64,000 bases of DNA from Methanolobus sp. (GCF_030682845.1 NZ_JAUXNK010000072.1:1-64000), one strand, 5' to 3'; positions 1 to 8,142 are shown, numbered from the stretch's first letter. Notes: generated by a model not told the origin, from the letters alone. Made by a program: numbers and translations.

Positions 1-359
1 GCAGATTATTTATTTTCACCGAGCACAACAAACTTGTCTATAGGATATCAAAGGAATTCCTGATACCGGCTATAACCTATAAAACACCAGGCAAGGAAAG
101 GAGTGAGATCCTTGATCGGTTCAGGTCAGGAGCGTATAGGGCAGTTGTTACATCGAAAGTCCTTGATGAAGGCATAGATGTCCCAGAAGCAGACGTGGGT
201 GTGATCCTGAGCGGAACAGGCAGTGGAAGGGCTTTTATTCAGAGGTTAGGAAGGATACTCAGGAAGAAGGAAGGAAAGGAAGCTGTCCTGTATGAGATCG
301 TATCGGCAGAGACAAGCGAGATCAACACTGCAAAAAGAAGAAACAAAGCTCTAAAGTAG
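1..359 (+). CDS. XPB/Rad25-type DNA helicase, C-terminal part (gene starts before the window)
   Basis: The open frame enters from the left edge and stops at TAG 357-359. It encodes the second RecA-like domain of a superfamily 2 helicase: a motif V-like [15 protein letters not shown] is followed by a motif VI-like stretch ending [13 protein letters not shown]. The ATG of bax1 lies 8 bases after the stop, and this pairing is diagnostic because archaeal XPB works with the nuclease Bax1 in nucleotide-excision-type repair. Family and role follow from motifs plus neighbour. The N-terminal helicase domain is outside the window, so which archaeal XPB subtype this is cannot be decided. Confidence 0.85.
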   Translation, partial: RLFIFTEHNKLVYRISKEFLIPAITYKTPGKERSEILDRFRSGAYRAVVTSKVLDEGIDVPEADVGVILSGTGSGRAFIQRLGRILRKKEGKEAVLYEIVSAETSEINTAKRRNKALK

Positions 360-367
360 GACTAAGA

Positions 368-1885
368 ATGCTTACCAGTGACCTTCTTGTTACAAAAAGC
401 CACAAAGGAAAGATCGAACCTGTTTATGCAAAACTTGATCAGAATAATCTTGAGATTTCAGGTTCTCTTATAGATCTATTCCAGGAATACGTAGGAAAAA
501 AGTATGGAGAACTCTACGAAGAGATAGAAGGTATCGAAGAGATCGACTTCCGTTTGATAAGAGGCCTGTCTCAGATACTTAAGAGAAAATGCGTCATCGA
601 AATGGATGCGAGCATAGAGCCATCCACTGCCCGAAAAATGGTTTTTGAGGATTGTAAAGGTGCTGTTTTTGATATTATAGAAAGAGATGAGGTCATAAAC
701 AGGATTGCTGGAACTTTATCAGTTAAACCCGATGAACTGGAAAAGGCCCTATGGGCAGATATGGAGGAGAACTTAATAATCAAGGAATTCCAGACAATAA
801 CTCCTGAAGATCTTCTCAGACAATATAACCTGTCACTGACACAAACCCTTCTTTTTAAAGCAATGGGCATGGAAATTCAAATCGAGGATAATTTCCAGGA
901 GGTCTTCTGGAAGATTAAACGGTTTGGATTGATGTACTCTATTGAGGATGGCAGTATATACCTGGATGGGGCTGTTTCCTTGTTTAAGATGACTGAAAGA
1001 TACGGTACTTCCCTTGCAAAACTGCTGCCAACTATCATGAAGTGCAATAAATGGAGCTTAAAAGCAAGCATCTTGAAGAAAACAATGAGTGGAAAACGGA
1101 TATACGATTTCACTCTTGATGATACCCGGCCAATATTCGATATTGAGCCGGATCTCACCTCCGGTTTAGAGAACTTTGACAGTGCCATTGAAAAGGAGTT
1201 CTCTTTGCTCAGTTTTAACGACTGGCTTGTCAAGAGAGAGTCAGCGGTATTGAAAGCGGGCCAATACGCCTTTATTCCTGATTTTTCCCTGGAGAAAAAC
1301 GGCAAGAAGATATATGTTGAAATAATCGGTTTCTGGACACCTGAATATCTCAAGAAAAAGATTCAGAAGATGAACCTGCTGGAGGAGAAGGAAAAAGAAG
1401 ATATGATTCTTCTTGTGAACAAAAAGCTTTCCTGCTCTGGTTCGGAATTTAATATGGATAACATCATTTTCTATGACAGGAAGATACCGTATCTGGAGAT
1501 ACTCAGGATTCTGCGAAAATATGAAGAGAAACAGGTTACAGAGGACATTGAAAGGCTTAAAAACATTGAAATTGCTTTTGAAGGAAATGTTATCGATCTC
1601 GATGAGGTCGCCAGAAAATACGATGTCACCCTTGATGCTTTGTTGAGTTGTGTTAAGCACGATAACAACGACAATGATTATCTACGGATTGGAAACCAGC
1701 TTGTTGATGATCAAACCCTAAAAGATATTAAGGGCGAATTAAAGGGTGTGAAAAAGTACAATGAAGCTCTTACTATTATCGAGAAATATGGAATTAAAGG
1801 TCAGCAGGTATTTGATATTCTCGGATATAAGGTGAAATGGAACGGACTTGATCCAGATAATGCAGAAATAGTGAAAATCTCATAG
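368..1885 (+). CDS. bax1: Bax1, XPB-associated nuclease (DUF790 family)
   Basis: The 505-residue product has the usual length of DUF790/Bax1. Around residues 300-325 is a PD-(D/E)xK-like nuclease core, with a PDFSL strand followed by YVEIIGFWTPEYL and a lysine-rich helix. Archaeal Bax1 binds XPB and cuts near the helicase junction during repair. The gene starts 8 bases after the helicase stop, consistent with one operon. Part of the N-terminal region resembles a helicase-interaction module, but I cannot delimit it. It is the last clearly cellular gene before the viral block. Confidence 0.88.
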   Translation: MLTSDLLVTKSHKGKIEPVYAKLDQNNLEISGSLIDLFQEYVGKKYGELYEEIEGIEEIDFRLIRGLSQILKRKCVIEMDASIEPSTARKMVFEDCKGAVFDIIERDEVINRIAGTLSVKPDELEKALWADMEENLIIKEFQTITPEDLLRQYNLSLTQTLLFKAMGMEIQIEDNFQEVFWKIKRFGLMYSIEDGSIYLDGAVSLFKMTERYGTSLAKLLPTIMKCNKWSLKASILKKTMSGKRIYDFTLDDTRPIFDIEPDLTSGLENFDSAIEKEFSLLSFNDWLVKRESAVLKAGQYAFIPDFSLEKNGKKIYVEIIGFWTPEYLKKKIQKMNLLEEKEKEDMILLVNKKLSCSGSEFNMDNIIFYDRKIPYLEILRILRKYEEKQVTEDIERLKNIEIAFEGNVIDLDEVARKYDVTLDALLSCVKHDNNDNDYLRIGNQLVDDQTLKDIKGELKGVKKYNEALTIIEKYGIKGQQVFDILGYKVKWNGLDPDNAEIVKIS

Positions 1886-2102
1886 CCTGACATTCAGTAC
1901 TTTTCTCAGATGAATGGCAGTGGTGCGGAGAACATACAAACAAGAACAAATGAATATCAGAGCCGGTACTATTTATTTTGATAGATGTTCTACGGAGCCA
2001 TATTTGTGTCTTATTGGAGAAAAAGAAGATACTTTATACGCATCACACAATATATATAACGTCAATACGTACTGTTTTACTGAAGACTAAATGGAGCAAT
2101 AA

Positions 2103-2282
2103 ATGACTTGGATCGCAACCGTAGAAATTGAAGGCGAGAACCTCTTTGCAAGATGTGAATACAATCATGTCAATTTTATCCGCCCTCCCAATGGAAGAAA
2201 AGCATATTATTGCAAAACATGCGGTGCTCTGTTTGTGGTCGACCCCGACTTTTCTGAGCTAACTGAGAATGATGATATCTAA
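2103..2282 (+). CDS. Small cysteine-containing protein, function unknown
   Basis: A 59-residue frame starts at ATG 2103 and stops at TAA 2280-2282. It has one cysteine near residue 18 and a CKTCG knuckle near residue 41, suggesting a small metal-binding fold, and an acidic tail. A TATA-like run (TATATATAA, about 2051-2059) lies upstream. It is the first small frame after the repair genes and probably opens the viral block, though it could belong to the host. I do not recognise the family. Confidence 0.5.
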   Translation: MTWIATVEIEGENLFARCEYNHVNFIRPPNGRKAYYCKTCGALFVVDPDFSELTENDDI

Positions 2283-2345
2283 GACATCCATGTTCCGGGA
2301 AATATGTATTAAACTTATATAGCTGCAGCATTCTGATTCCACTGC

Positions 2346-2501
2346 ATGAGTGATACCTGTTCTACATGCACATTTTTCAAACCAACTGCGACAACATATG
2401 GTTTTTGTAGACGCGAGTCTCCTGGTGCAAAGTTTGGGTTCCCAGTTGTTCCTTCCGATGAGTGGTGTGGCCAACATGAAGCGAGGAGCAGTAAACCATG
2501 A
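2346..2501 (+). CDS. Small CxxC zinc-binding protein, copy 1
   Basis: This 51-residue protein begins MSDTCSTCTFFKP and also carries FCRR and WCG motifs, giving four cysteines (about residues 5, 8, 21 and 41) spaced as in a small zinc fold. It is a clear paralogue of the product at 4110-4265: same length, same cysteine spacing, same GFPxVP core and KP end. Its TGA overlaps the next ATG (ATGA), so the two are translationally coupled. An upstream AAACTTATATA may be its TATA element. The function is unknown; small metal-binding proteins of this sort are common in virus late regions. Confidence 0.7.
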   Translation: MSDTCSTCTFFKPTATTYGFCRRESPGAKFGFPVVPSDEWCGQHEARSSKP

Positions 2502-2824
2502 TAGAATCATATGCAACTGAAGCAGCTACTTTTCTGATAGGAATTGCAACCGGCATAGTCATAAGAGCAAAGCTCTGGTGGAAGAACAAGACCTCGGTAA
2601 CCATGTCACGCCGTGTAATCCTCAACACAACCATCTCTAAGAAATCAAAATCAGTAATTAACCTTGCATCAACAGCCGGGTGTGATGGTAAGACCAGTGC
2701 CGAAGTTGATTATATCTGCCAAATGTATGCTGAGAACAAAGATTTCCTTGAGGACCCTGAAGCGGTGCATGTGGCCCGGGCTTACATCAGTGAGAGGAAC
2801 AAAAGGTTGCTGAAACCGAAATGA
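2498..2824 (+). CDS. Small membrane-anchored protein, copy 1
   Basis: The 108-residue product has one N-terminal transmembrane helix ending IVIRAKLWW, followed by a basic soluble tail. The membrane segment is nearly the same as that of the 64-residue protein at 4724, so the CxxC-plus-membrane-protein pair is duplicated. The tail after residue 30 is unrelated to copy 2, suggesting domain exchange or drift. Overlap with the upstream stop indicates coupling. A holin-like or capsid-vertex role is possible, but nothing in the sequence decides it. Confidence 0.65.
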   Translation: MIESYATEAATFLIGIATGIVIRAKLWWKNKTSVTMSRRVILNTTISKKSKSVINLASTAGCDGKTSAEVDYICQMYAENKDFLEDPEAVHVARAYISERNKRLLKPK

Positions 2825-2853
2825 TGTTTATGTGACAACATGAAGTGAGAACA

Positions 2854-3972
2854 CTAAGGAATAGATGCCGAACTTACTACAGAATTATCACTAAAATTTG
2901 TCGTTGACGTGCGGAATGTATAACTGCCTAGTTCTATTTTAGGTGGAAACAAAGATTTCGAGATGGACTTCGAGTACTGCCTTGATACGTTATCTATGTA
3001 AACATAGTCAGGTGTAATCATGTAAGACAGTCTTAAATACCAACCCTCATCTGTAAGCAAAATTCCCGTTTTCCAATTACCATCGTAACTTCTAACAATA
3101 ATATTTTCATTCTCTATTACTTTATCATCTTTCATTTCGAAGATGTCAACTGCAATCATTAGTGGTTCAATTGGCTGATATGCGGACGTGTTTTCGTAAT
3201 AACCTTTTATCGCACTTATATAATGTTTTGATGAATTGGCAAAGTCTTCTTCCCTCAAATATGAATCCCCGATTAACTTGTTTACAAAGGCATTGCGGAT
3301 AGTGCCATTTAATGTTTTTTCATTAGTTGAATCCACAATTGGGAGTAAAACATCCCGAGCTTCCAATGTCCTATTTAAGTTAATTAACGCAACAGATTTA
3401 CCAATTTTACTATTAACATTGCTTTTGTCTTTAATGAGTGATAAGTCAAAAAGGTACAAACTTGTGGAGTAATCACCATTCAGTAAGTTTGAAAATGCCA
3501 TAGCTTCGTGATTTGCATTTGAGTTTAAATGTAAATAGTCTACTGCGTCATCATATGTCATATTGAAATTTTCTATGAAAAATATATTTCTTAATTCTGT
3601 ATTAGGAAAATTAATTCCAATTATAGCAGCCCCTATATCCCCTAACATTCTATTAGTATCACTACTAATTCTATTAGTATCACTACTAATGTTAAGCAGA
3701 AGGTCTACTTTTTCCTCTAAATATTTAACATCCTGTTTAAGTTTGATATTTTCAATGTACAGATGCCCAGTGTACGCAAGAGATACAATAATAAGTATAA
3801 CGGCAACAAGAGGCATATTTTTAAATCTCAAAAAGTTATCACATTTTCTGTCAAGGCTGCCAATGACCTTTTTAAGTTTACCCTCATTTCCAGGCGATAT
3901 AGAGTAGACATTGTTAGGTTTGCTACTGTTTTTTGCTATTCGTGTGGATCTACGTTCACTTTTTTTACCCAT
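2854..3972 (-). CDS. Membrane-anchored coiled-coil protein with helical repeats (accessory cassette 1)
   Basis: The start is placed at ATG 3972 (MGKKSERR), giving 372 residues; an open extension reaches 4131 but would run through the virus promoter. A basic cytoplasmic segment precedes one transmembrane helix (MPLVAVILIIVSLAYTG), then a short coiled coil with a doubled SSDTNR unit. Next comes a TPR-like helical stretch (NLLNGDYSTSLYLFDLS and DSYLREEDFANSSKHY), then a beta-rich C terminus. The gene opposes the virus genes and is AT-rich, so it looks like acquired cargo. Its function is unknown; immunity or superinfection exclusion would be a guess. Confidence 0.65.
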   Translation of the reverse strand: MGKKSERRSTRIAKNSSKPNNVYSISPGNEGKLKKVIGSLDRKCDNFLRFKNMPLVAVILIIVSLAYTGHLYIENIKLKQDVKYLEEKVDLLLNISSDTNRISSDTNRMLGDIGAAIIGINFPNTELRNIFFIENFNMTYDDAVDYLHLNSNANHEAMAFSNLLNGDYSTSLYLFDLSLIKDKSNVNSKIGKSVALINLNRTLEARDVLLPIVDSTNEKTLNGTIRNAFVNKLIGDSYLREEDFANSSKHYISAIKGYYENTSAYQPIEPLMIAVDIFEMKDDKVIENENIIVRSYDGNWKTGILLTDEGWYLRLSYMITPDYVYIDNVSRQYSKSISKSLFPPKIELGSYTFRTSTTNFSDNSVVSSASIP

Positions 3973-4063
3973 AAACAAATACCCAACATTTGAATCTATT
4001 TCTGTTGCATTGATTGTGAAATATTTAACACTTCTGTCATGAACCCTCTCATATTTAAACGCC

Positions 4064-4094
4064 TTTTCACATAATCTTTTTATACCGTTCACAT
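4064..4094 (+). promoter_or_regulatory. Repeated late promoter, copy 1
   Basis: A 31-base sequence that recurs identically at 10342 and 18672. It contains the TATA-like CTTTTTATA at 4076-4084. The ATG of the next gene (4110) lies 26 bases past that box, about where archaeal transcription should start, and no Shine-Dalgarno sequence precedes it. I infer a leaderless transcript beginning at or next to the start codon. This copy drives the segment from 4110 through the portal and MuF genes. Confidence 0.75.
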
Positions 4095-4109
4095 GCACCC
4101 CTATAATGC

Positions 4110-4265
4110 ATGGAAGAGTCTTGCTCCACATGCACTTTTTTTAAGCCCCTTTTTGCCACTGAAGGATACTGTAGACGCAATGCGCCAACAAAAGACGGTT
4201 TTCCAATAGTGCCCACTAATCAGTGGTGTGGAGATTACAAGGACAAAACTGAGGTGAAACCATGA
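4110..4265 (+). CDS. Small CxxC zinc-binding protein, copy 2
   Basis: The 51-residue product (MEESCSTCTFFKP..., then YCRR and WCG) is paralogous to the protein at 2346 with all four cysteines conserved. The start at 4110 is set by the repeated promoter just upstream and by the match to copy 1; an ATG at 4106 is in another frame. The TGA overlaps the ATG of the secreted dockerin-like gene. It is the first gene of the promoter-1 operon, so it is presumably made early in the late programme. Function unknown. Confidence 0.72.
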   Translation: MEESCSTCTFFKPLFATEGYCRRNAPTKDGFPIVPTNQWCGDYKDKTEVKP

Positions 4266-4720
4266 AACAGTTGTACATAATCTTGATGGTAGTGTTCATA
4301 GCAGTCATTGCAGGCTCGAGCGTAGTAGATGCAGAATATCTCGGAGAACTCCCGTCGGTGATCAACCCGATCTCCCTGGAAGACGGCCAGTATTCGGTCG
4401 GGTACGAAGATGTCTCAGCAAACGTGACGCTGCTCCATATCACGAAAGATGAGATGCTGATGAGGGTTATATCTAATCCCGAAGCCCCCGCATTCAAATT
4501 CTCCCAGGTGGATGGCACTGAGATCCCTGCCATCCTGATGCTCCGGATGGGTGACACGAACGATAACGGATATCTTGATATGAGGGACTTCGTGGTCCTG
4601 TCCAATGCATATGGCAATGGAAAGGAAAGCAGCTGCTACAGGTGGATCGTTGATTTCGACCTAGACGGGAGGGTAGGCTTCACCGACTACCTGATGTTTG
4701 TAAAGGAGTATGGGAGGTAA
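4262..4720 (+). CDS. Secreted dockerin-like protein
   Basis: The 152-residue product starts with a signal peptide (hydrophobic residues 4-20, cleavage probably near VVDA-EYL). Its C terminus holds two dockerin-type calcium loops: GDTNDNGYLDMRDFVVL followed by SNAYG, and DFDLDGRVGFTDYLMF followed by KEYG. Type I dockerins bind cohesins and anchor proteins at surfaces. Here the gene sits in a virus late operon between the CxxC and membrane-protein genes. Export suggests action on the envelope, but a cohesin partner is not in the window. Confidence 0.75.
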   Translation: MKQLYIILMVVFIAVIAGSSVVDAEYLGELPSVINPISLEDGQYSVGYEDVSANVTLLHITKDEMLMRVISNPEAPAFKFSQVDGTEIPAILMLRMGDTNDNGYLDMRDFVVLSNAYGNGKESSCYRWIVDFDLDGRVGFTDYLMFVKEYGR

Positions 4721-4723
4721 AAC

Positions 4724-4918
4724 ATGGAGCCATACATTGAAGGTGCAGCCGGCCTCATAGTCGGGATCGGCGTCGGCATAGTCATCAGGGCAAAGCTCTG
4801 GTGGGGCTCGAAGACAAGAGCTCAGAAGCTTGCCCTCGCATCCGATCTCATCGATTCGGTCGAAGATGGCAAGGTCACAGCCGAAGAAGCGAAGAAGATC
4901 ATCAGGACCCACCTGTGA
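4724..4918 (+). CDS. Small membrane protein, copy 2
   Basis: The 64-residue product has a glycine-rich transmembrane helix (residues 7-24, ending IVIRAKLWW) and a short charged helix, EDGKVTAEEAKKIIRTHL. The N-terminal half matches the protein at 2498. It lies 3 bases after the dockerin gene and 8 bases before the portal gene. Size and topology would suit a holin or a minor membrane protein; neither is demonstrated. Confidence 0.68.
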   Translation: MEPYIEGAAGLIVGIGVGIVIRAKLWWGSKTRAQKLALASDLIDSVEDGKVTAEEAKKIIRTHL

Positions 4919-4926
4919 GGTAACCC

Positions 4927-6156
4927 ATGGACACGCTGGATGCGGCCAGGACCGATCAGAAGAGAACTCTCACCCTTGCGGCGTCGTCCGGCGTGACCAG
5001 GACCGATGTGTCCAACAGGATGGGGGGCTACAGCAATTTCAATACCGAAAACAGGTTCAGGTACTACCAGCAGCTGTCCGTCTGCACTCCGCACGTGTCC
5101 ACCTCCCTGAACAAGCTGGCCCTGTCCTTGGTAAAGGGGATGCATTTCGACGGAAAATACAAGAGCACTGTCGAGAACTTCGAGCGCTGGGCCAAGCGGG
5201 TCAATTTTGTCGAGCAGGCCCAGACACTTGCCCGGCTGCTGTGCAGGGACGGGACCTACATTGCTGTTCCCGAGGGCCAGCCTGAGAACATGGTCCTGAA
5301 ACCTCTTTACATGCCGGCGGTCTGCATCTGGCCCAAAGGCTTCGATCCCAATCCCGGACAGAACACCCTGCTCACCCCTCCTGCAGAAAAGATCGTTGCC
5401 AACGAGGGAATGAATTTCAATGGCGTGAAGGAGGAGAGCCAGGAGATCAGCAGGGTAGTCTATGGAACCTACAATGCATGGGACAGCGTGCAGAAGGACG
5501 TCAAAGGAAGGGACACCTGGGGCCTTTACGGTGCTTCCATGCTGGATCCTATCGAGCTCAGTATCCGGAACCTCCTGAACGTGAACCAGGGGTATGTGAG
5601 CTTTGTCCAGAAGTACGGCAACGGCAGGTACGTCATCAACTTCGAGCTGCTTGAACAGCTGGTCGAGAAGGAGCTCATATCCATAGAGGATGCCCAGCAG
5701 GCTATCGATGACTGGCTGGAGAATCACAAGAACCTGAAGCAGAACGAGGATATCGTAGGCGCAGGCCTGAGCGTTGTCCCTATCGATGCCACCGGCACCC
5801 TCGATGTGCTGGCCTTCAAGAAGTCCCTGGAGACAGACATCCAGATAGGCCTGCTGCAGACTCCTCTGTCAATGGGCGACACCAAAGGGTCCACCTATGC
5901 AGCCGGCTATGTCAGTGAAGCAGACCGGATGGTGGTTCTCGAAGGCATGCAGAAGTTTGTCCAGAATATCCTTCAGCAGGCTATCAACAGGCGCCTTGAA
6001 ATGCTTAACAAGCCCGATGATTCGGTATGGATTGAGTTTGAGGAGCTCAGCCGTCCGCAGATGGAGGCCAGGGATGTCCTGGAATGGTACAACTCCGGAG
6101 TGCTCACAAGAGAGCAGCTGCTGTACTGGGGAGGGTTCCCCCAGGAGGGTGAATGA
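4927..6156 (+). CDS. Portal protein
   Basis: The 409-residue product has the position and motifs of an HK97/SPP1-type portal. An N-terminal clip and wing region precedes IGLLQTPLSMGDTKGSTYAA and the following long helix (RMVVLEGMQKFVQNILQQAI). The C terminus (WYNSGVLTREQLLYWGG) is a usual portal ending. The portal forms the dodecameric ring through which DNA is packaged. Terminase normally lies just upstream; here that place is taken by small membrane and CxxC genes. It is followed by the MuF-type head protein, as in many siphoviruses. Confidence 0.85.
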   Translation: MDTLDAARTDQKRTLTLAASSGVTRTDVSNRMGGYSNFNTENRFRYYQQLSVCTPHVSTSLNKLALSLVKGMHFDGKYKSTVENFERWAKRVNFVEQAQTLARLLCRDGTYIAVPEGQPENMVLKPLYMPAVCIWPKGFDPNPGQNTLLTPPAEKIVANEGMNFNGVKEESQEISRVVYGTYNAWDSVQKDVKGRDTWGLYGASMLDPIELSIRNLLNVNQGYVSFVQKYGNGRYVINFELLEQLVEKELISIEDAQQAIDDWLENHKNLKQNEDIVGAGLSVVPIDATGTLDVLAFKKSLETDIQIGLLQTPLSMGDTKGSTYAAGYVSEADRMVVLEGMQKFVQNILQQAINRRLEMLNKPDDSVWIEFEELSRPQMEARDVLEWYNSGVLTREQLLYWGGFPQEGE

Positions 6157-6299
6157 GATATCTGCTCTCGGATCTACTGGCTCTGATCGTAATTCTACTT
6201 CTGTGCCTGCTCGCATTTATTTGCGACCTGCTTGGTCCGTTCATTAGATTCTTCCTGGACAGGTCAGAAAAATGTCGCTTCTCGGATCGCTGCAGCTGA
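6153..6299 (+). CDS. Small hydrophobic protein between portal and MuF genes
   Basis: A 48-residue frame starts in an ATGA overlap with the portal stop (ATG 6153) and ends at TGA 6297-6299, 28 bases into the MuF gene in another frame. Residues 3-35 are almost wholly hydrophobic (LLALIVILLLCLLAFICDLL), followed by a charged, cysteine-containing tail. Coupling to both neighbours and its membrane character suggest a real small membrane protein, perhaps holin-like. It could also be a chance frame filling the gap to MuF. Confidence 0.5.
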   Translation: MRYLLSDLLALIVILLLCLLAFICDLLGPFIRFFLDRSEKCRFSDRCS

Positions 6300-7873
6300 A
6301 GAAGGCCGAGAACAGGCTGATATCCATTCTTGACAGTACAATCGAGAGAGCGCTGAATGTCCGCAGCCTGGACTATTCCAGGGAACTTCCGAGAAACATC
6401 ACCGGGGAGTTCGGATCAAGGACCTATGCTGTACAGCTGGATATCATCCTTACCGAGATCATCCGGCAGTCCCTGCTGTACGCCGATGGCCAGATGAAGA
6501 GTCTCTCTGCTGCAGCTCTCAACGAGTCCTATATCCTGACCGAGGAAACAGTGAGGATGTCAACGGAGCTGGCTCAGAACGTGACCGAATCGATCATCCG
6601 GACGCTCCGGGATGACAAGATCTACTATCAGCATCCGAACACCCTGGCACGTGACATCAAGGACCTGTGGAATGGCGAGAGGTACCGAGCAGTGAGGTTT
6701 GCAAGGACCTTCACAGCGGACGTTGCCACCCACACCACAGTCTACCGCTACAGGCAGCACGGTGTCGGGTACATGGAGTTCGATGCAGAGCTCGACGGAA
6801 GGACCACTGATCAGTGCAGGGCCCTTCACGGGACTATATTCGATCTGTCAAAGGGCGACGTGGATCTGTATCGTCCGCCGTTGCATTTTCACTGCAGATC
6901 CGGTCTAAAGCCGATCCCCATTACCAGGGAGATAGATCAGGACCAACTCTTCGAGAACCGGGACTTCAGCGGTCACGGGAAGGCCTTTGCGGATATTGAT
7001 GTCTTCAACAGGAAATACAGGATATCCAAGTTTGTCCTGGACCAGGACCTCGAGAAGAGGATAGCGCTGGAGAAAGGCCTGCATCTTCCGGTCAAGGTCC
7101 GGTTGGTGGATATTCAAAAGCCTGCTCCGCAAGTGTTCGACCCGCAGACACTGGTGTATCTACCACAGAAAACGATCAAGACTGCAGAGAAGTGGCTGCT
7201 TGAGAACACACCCATAAAGCATGTTGACTACAAGGGCCTTGATGTGCGAGTGGCAAATGCGATGAACGAGGCATATGTCCGCCACGTGAAGCTTGAACCC
7301 TTGCTCGTGGATAAGATCAAGTATTATGGCACTGCACAGGGACATTTCACTTTTGCATATGAGGTAGAGATAAAGATGCGAACAGAGATATTCATGACAT
7401 CCAGGGGGTTGAGCAGGGCAGATGCGGAGTCCTTGGCTAAAAGACTGACACACAAACAGAGAGCTGACCCGAATACTCGGGCACATTACTGGCCAAGGGG
7501 CGACGATGCTAACGGCCTAGCTGTTAACAAGATGTATGGTAAGGACTTCGATGAGTTCACTCGAAGCAAGATCGAAAGTGAGAACGTCGGCTGGAACCCC
7601 ATTGGCACAGGAAGTGTAAAAGGAACTCTGGACCACGAGTTCGGACATGCGATTGATGATATCTACAAGTTCAGTGACAGCTCACAGGTATCAAGTTATC
7701 TCCGCAGTACGTCGTATGATGTGGTCAAAAAAGGATTGTCGCAGTATGCAGTTATGAATCCGAAAGAGTTCATAGCTGAGGCATGGACAGAGTATATCAA
7801 CAACCCTTCTCCCCGGCCAATTGCAAAGATGATAGGGGACATGATGATGGAATCAATCAGTCAAAAACACTAA
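6272..7873 (+). CDS. MuF/SPP1 gp7-type head protein with C-terminal zincin domain
   Basis: The 533-residue product has an N-terminal MuF minor head domain, with the typical DGRTTDQCRALHGT and PLHFHCRSGLKP motifs near residues 180-215. The C-terminal part (from about residue 400) carries HEFGHAID near residue 454 and a downstream PKEFIAEAWTEY, the layout of a zincin metallopeptidase. MuF proteins often carry polymorphic toxin or enzyme domains delivered with the virion. The toxin-like role is inferred. Base composition drifts to more A+T in the C-terminal third, consistent with module exchange next to accessory cassette 2. Confidence 0.8.
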   Translation: MSLLGSLQLKKAENRLISILDSTIERALNVRSLDYSRELPRNITGEFGSRTYAVQLDIILTEIIRQSLLYADGQMKSLSAAALNESYILTEETVRMSTELAQNVTESIIRTLRDDKIYYQHPNTLARDIKDLWNGERYRAVRFARTFTADVATHTTVYRYRQHGVGYMEFDAELDGRTTDQCRALHGTIFDLSKGDVDLYRPPLHFHCRSGLKPIPITREIDQDQLFENRDFSGHGKAFADIDVFNRKYRISKFVLDQDLEKRIALEKGLHLPVKVRLVDIQKPAPQVFDPQTLVYLPQKTIKTAEKWLLENTPIKHVDYKGLDVRVANAMNEAYVRHVKLEPLLVDKIKYYGTAQGHFTFAYEVEIKMRTEIFMTSRGLSRADAESLAKRLTHKQRADPNTRAHYWPRGDDANGLAVNKMYGKDFDEFTRSKIESENVGWNPIGTGSVKGTLDHEFGHAIDDIYKFSDSSQVSSYLRSTSYDVVKKGLSQYAVMNPKEFIAEAWTEYINNPSPRPIAKMIGDMMMESISQKH

Positions 7874-7938
7874 CTTTAGAATAAAATTAAAAAACAACGA
7901 TAACTATATAAAATGCAATGATTATAGGAATAAATAAT

Positions 7939-8136
7939 ATGACAAGTATGGATCCTCCGATGTGTTTCCGTTGCAGGCACTTTCATCGTGAAACAGATAC
8001 TTGTGATGCTTTCCCGGAAGGCATACCCAGAGAGATTTTCTTTGGCAAACCGGATGAATATTCTATAACCTATTACCGGGTGGACCACACCAAACCATAC
8101 CCAGGAGACCACGGTATTCAATTTGAACCTAAGTGA
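7939..8136 (+). CDS. Small CxxC protein with PYPGDxGxQFE ending, copy 1 (cassette 2)
   Basis: The 65-residue protein has CFRCRHFH, CDAFPEGIP and the C-terminal PYPGDHGIQFEPK. I recall similar short proteins in many phages and prokaryotic genomes, without known function. The start is chosen at ATG 7939 because a TATA-like CTATATAAA lies about 30 bases upstream; ATG 7918 is in frame but too near that box. It is the first gene of the AT-rich cassette after MuF. A paralogue follows 6 bases later. Confidence 0.68.
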   Translation: MTSMDPPMCFRCRHFHRETDTCDAFPEGIPREIFFGKPDEYSITYYRVDHTKPYPGDHGIQFEPK

Positions 8137-8142
8137 TATAGA

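Noticed and set aside
4476-4515. Weak similarity of GAAGCCCCCGCATTCAAATTC to the tRNA-Thr 3' end, considered as the left attachment site
   Set aside because: Several mismatches, and it lies within the coding sequence of the dockerin domain region where it is explained by codons.
4822-5727. Long leftward frame opposite the portal gene
   Set aside because: Shadow of the GC-rich portal coding frame; the portal has the recognisable motifs. Similar shadows at 19378-19998, 39431-40276 and 52448-53413 were dropped for the same reason.
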